A DNA stretch of 64,000 bases, from positions 2,790,001-2,854,000 of the forward strand of contig NZ_CP115184.1 of assembly GCF_029395675.1 (NCBI RefSeq). The letters run 5' to 3'. How positions within the stretch are numbered: position 1 is the stretch's first letter; every line of letters starts with the position of its first letter. Made by a program: the position numbers and the translations under genes. This DNA is from Janibacter cremeus. GTDB taxonomy: Bacteria; Actinomycetota; Actinomycetes; Actinomycetales; Dermatophilaceae. The notes under the pieces are model-generated. The model had not been told where the DNA came from and did no database searches. It was given only the letters and a program-made list of their open reading frames with translations. Positions 62,892 through 64,000 of this stretch are shown piece after piece.

Positions 62892-64000
62892 TTAAACGTC
62901 GGTGTCGCCAAACAGGGACTCCTGCAGAGCCTTTGCGCTGAGGCGATACCTGGTGCGCTTGTTGCCGCGACCTGGCTCGGTTGGCTCAACGCTGCCTTCT
63001 CCCTTCAAGGTTCGTAGCCAGTGCTCAGCAGTCTTAGGATTCAGGGCCAGAAGTTCGCTGATCTCCGTCTTCGACAACTCTTTATGCAGTTCGAGCAGGT
63101 CTAGGATTTGGCGCCTTCGATTGGGGCGAGCTCGCCGGCCACGCTCTTGAGCAGTGATTGCATACTCCGACAGGGTGTAGCGAGCAGCGCCGCGAGTGCC
63201 CGCCTGAGCAACGAGTTCGCGGGCAACTAGGTCTTGCAACTCGAATGTCGCAACCCGACTGTCGGTTATGCCCGTGGCCGCGCGGTATCTTCCGTTATCC
63301 ATCACTTCTCCGCGTCGCATGAGAGCCAGGCCGGTGCACTGTGAGTCGCGAAGGCCCTCTCGGCCCAATAGCCGCAACCAAGCAAGAGTTTCATCATCGA
63401 GCAGAGTGTGGTTTGGGAGTATGACCTCGAAGGCTGTCGTTGAGTCTTTGAATCTTGGTGGACTCATCCCCGCGTGGCGCAATGCGGTCAGCATTGCTCG
63501 GATGCCAGACCCGCGATTCTCGCAAACCGTGCGGTCTTCTTCCGGTACCTCAACTTCTTCGAGCAGCTTCAGGAGGAGACTGTTGCGGGCGGAAGATCGG
63601 CCCTCCTCGCCAAGGCGATCAATGTCGACGGCGCCAAAGAGGCCCCCAGCATTCATGATGCGGAGTCGATCCGGGTACATCTCGATCTGCACCTGAATGC
63701 CGCGCGAACCTGGGCTCAGATCACGGTGAACGAGTGCGTTCACGACGGCTTCGCGCAGTGCCTCGGGTGGGTATTCCCACATGTCCCGACGCCCCTCGCC
63801 CGTAATGAGCGCGCGTCGACTCATGTTTCTCCGAATGGCGCTCAGTGTATCCCAGACCATGGATGGAATTGGCCCATCAATGGACACATTATCCAAGAAT
63901 CTAACGCCCGTTGATGTGCTGTCACCAGAAGCAGTGGGATAGTGAACGAATGTCACGTTCAACTGTGGAAAGAACTGTTGAGGGTAGCGGCCCAGCGCAA
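62892..64000 (-). CDS. Schlafen-type (COG2865) ATP-binding transcriptional regulator, N-terminus beyond window
   Basis: The frame is open to the window edge (before the visible part it reads LGRYPQQFFPQL). The visible 370 residues have the HATPase-like block PPEALREAVVNALVHRDLS, RLRIMNAGGLFG, and NRGSGIRAMLTALRHAG, typical of the COG2865 group whose missing N-terminus is an AlbA_2/Schlafen domain. Two helix-turn-helix-like stretches follow (TEISELLALNPKTAEHWLRTLK). Four sampled 60-base lines hold 129/240 G+C (54%), against 75% in a line of the ligase gene before it, so it was probably acquired. Such genes are common on islands. Confidence 0.8.
   Translation of the reverse strand, partial: ALGRYPQQFFPQLNVTFVHYPTASGDSTSTGVRFLDNVSIDGPIPSMVWDTLSAIRRNMSRRALITGEGRRDMWEYPPEALREAVVNALVHRDLSPGSRGIQVQIEMYPDRLRIMNAGGLFGAVDIDRLGEEGRSSARNSLLLKLLEEVEVPEEDRTVCENRGSGIRAMLTALRHAGMSPPRFKDSTTAFEVILPNHTLLDDETLAWLRLLGREGLRDSQCTGLALMRRGEVMDNGRYRAATGITDSRVATFELQDLVARELVAQAGTRGAARYTLSEYAITAQERGRRARPNRRRQILDLLELHKELSKTEISELLALNPKTAEHWLRTLKGEGSVEPTEPGRGNKRTRYRLSAKALQESLFGDTDV

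Overview
The window looks like chromosomal DNA of a high-GC actinobacterium, most likely in or near the Intrasporangiaceae (inferred from protein character, not from a database search). The supporting signs are about 70% or more G+C in almost every gene, GTG/TTG starts, a WhiB7 protein, an actinobacterial HelD, DUF3151 and DUF5302 proteins, and many genes that begin 6-8 bases after a TANNNT -10 box (leaderless transcription). No rRNA, tRNA, CRISPR array or insertion sequence was recognised.

Layout. 1-7.8 kb: an edge fragment of a transglutaminase-like gene, an MFS exporter ending in a 4 x 32 bp tandem repeat, a pterin-dehydratase/glyoxalase fusion, a HAD-PlsC fusion, then a compact three-gene operon (3739-6968) with a divergent tRNA-guanine-transglycosylase-like (TGT/DpdA-like) enzyme, a small Cys-containing helical protein and an OB-fold-like protein, next to a two-domain Ltp-type surface protein. 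7.9-12.1 kb: a two-component system, nagB, and a GntR regulator with gluconokinase. 12.2-20.1 kb: two paralogous permeases around an MFS transporter, a PucR regulator, an HbpS/GlcG-like protein and a cysteine hydrolase; the second permease has a structured leader and a coupled leader peptide.

20.1-29 kb: a seven-gene minus-strand operon encoding a heme-oxygenase-like diiron oxidase (all six metal ligands visible), two Rieske ferredoxins, a ferredoxin reductase, an aldehyde dehydrogenase, a gamma-glutamyltransferase and a RidA protein. Together these could oxidise an amine released from a gamma-glutamyl amide. A YoaK-type membrane protein and an Ldh2-type dehydrogenase lie divergently. 29-40 kb: lipid kinase, serS, a large LuxR regulator, DedA, a SPOUT methyltransferase, a PutP symporter, a LysE exporter, an aminotransferase and a GNAT protein. 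40-48 kb: central carbon and purine metabolism: a strongly structured leader before fba, then DUF3151, a regulator, purA and a phosphoketolase-acetate kinase operon.

48-62.9 kb: an esterase-luciferase-domain fusion with DoxX behind a double operator, helD, purD, a divergent whiB7/soxR pair sharing a perfect sox-box palindrome, an SDR, purC, an ArsR-type regulator/MFS pair with its operator, and an acyl-CoA dehydrogenase plus an AMP-dependent ligase. From about 62.86 kb to the end G+C falls to about 54% in a Schlafen-type ATP-binding regulator gene that runs off the window, which marks the probable edge of an acquired island.

Two short sequence families recur. One is a 20 bp element with core GCCTAGGC placed just after stop codons at three loci; the other is the CGAAGGGGG/CCCCCTTCG motif, which forms terminator hairpins and in-frame palindromes inside genes.
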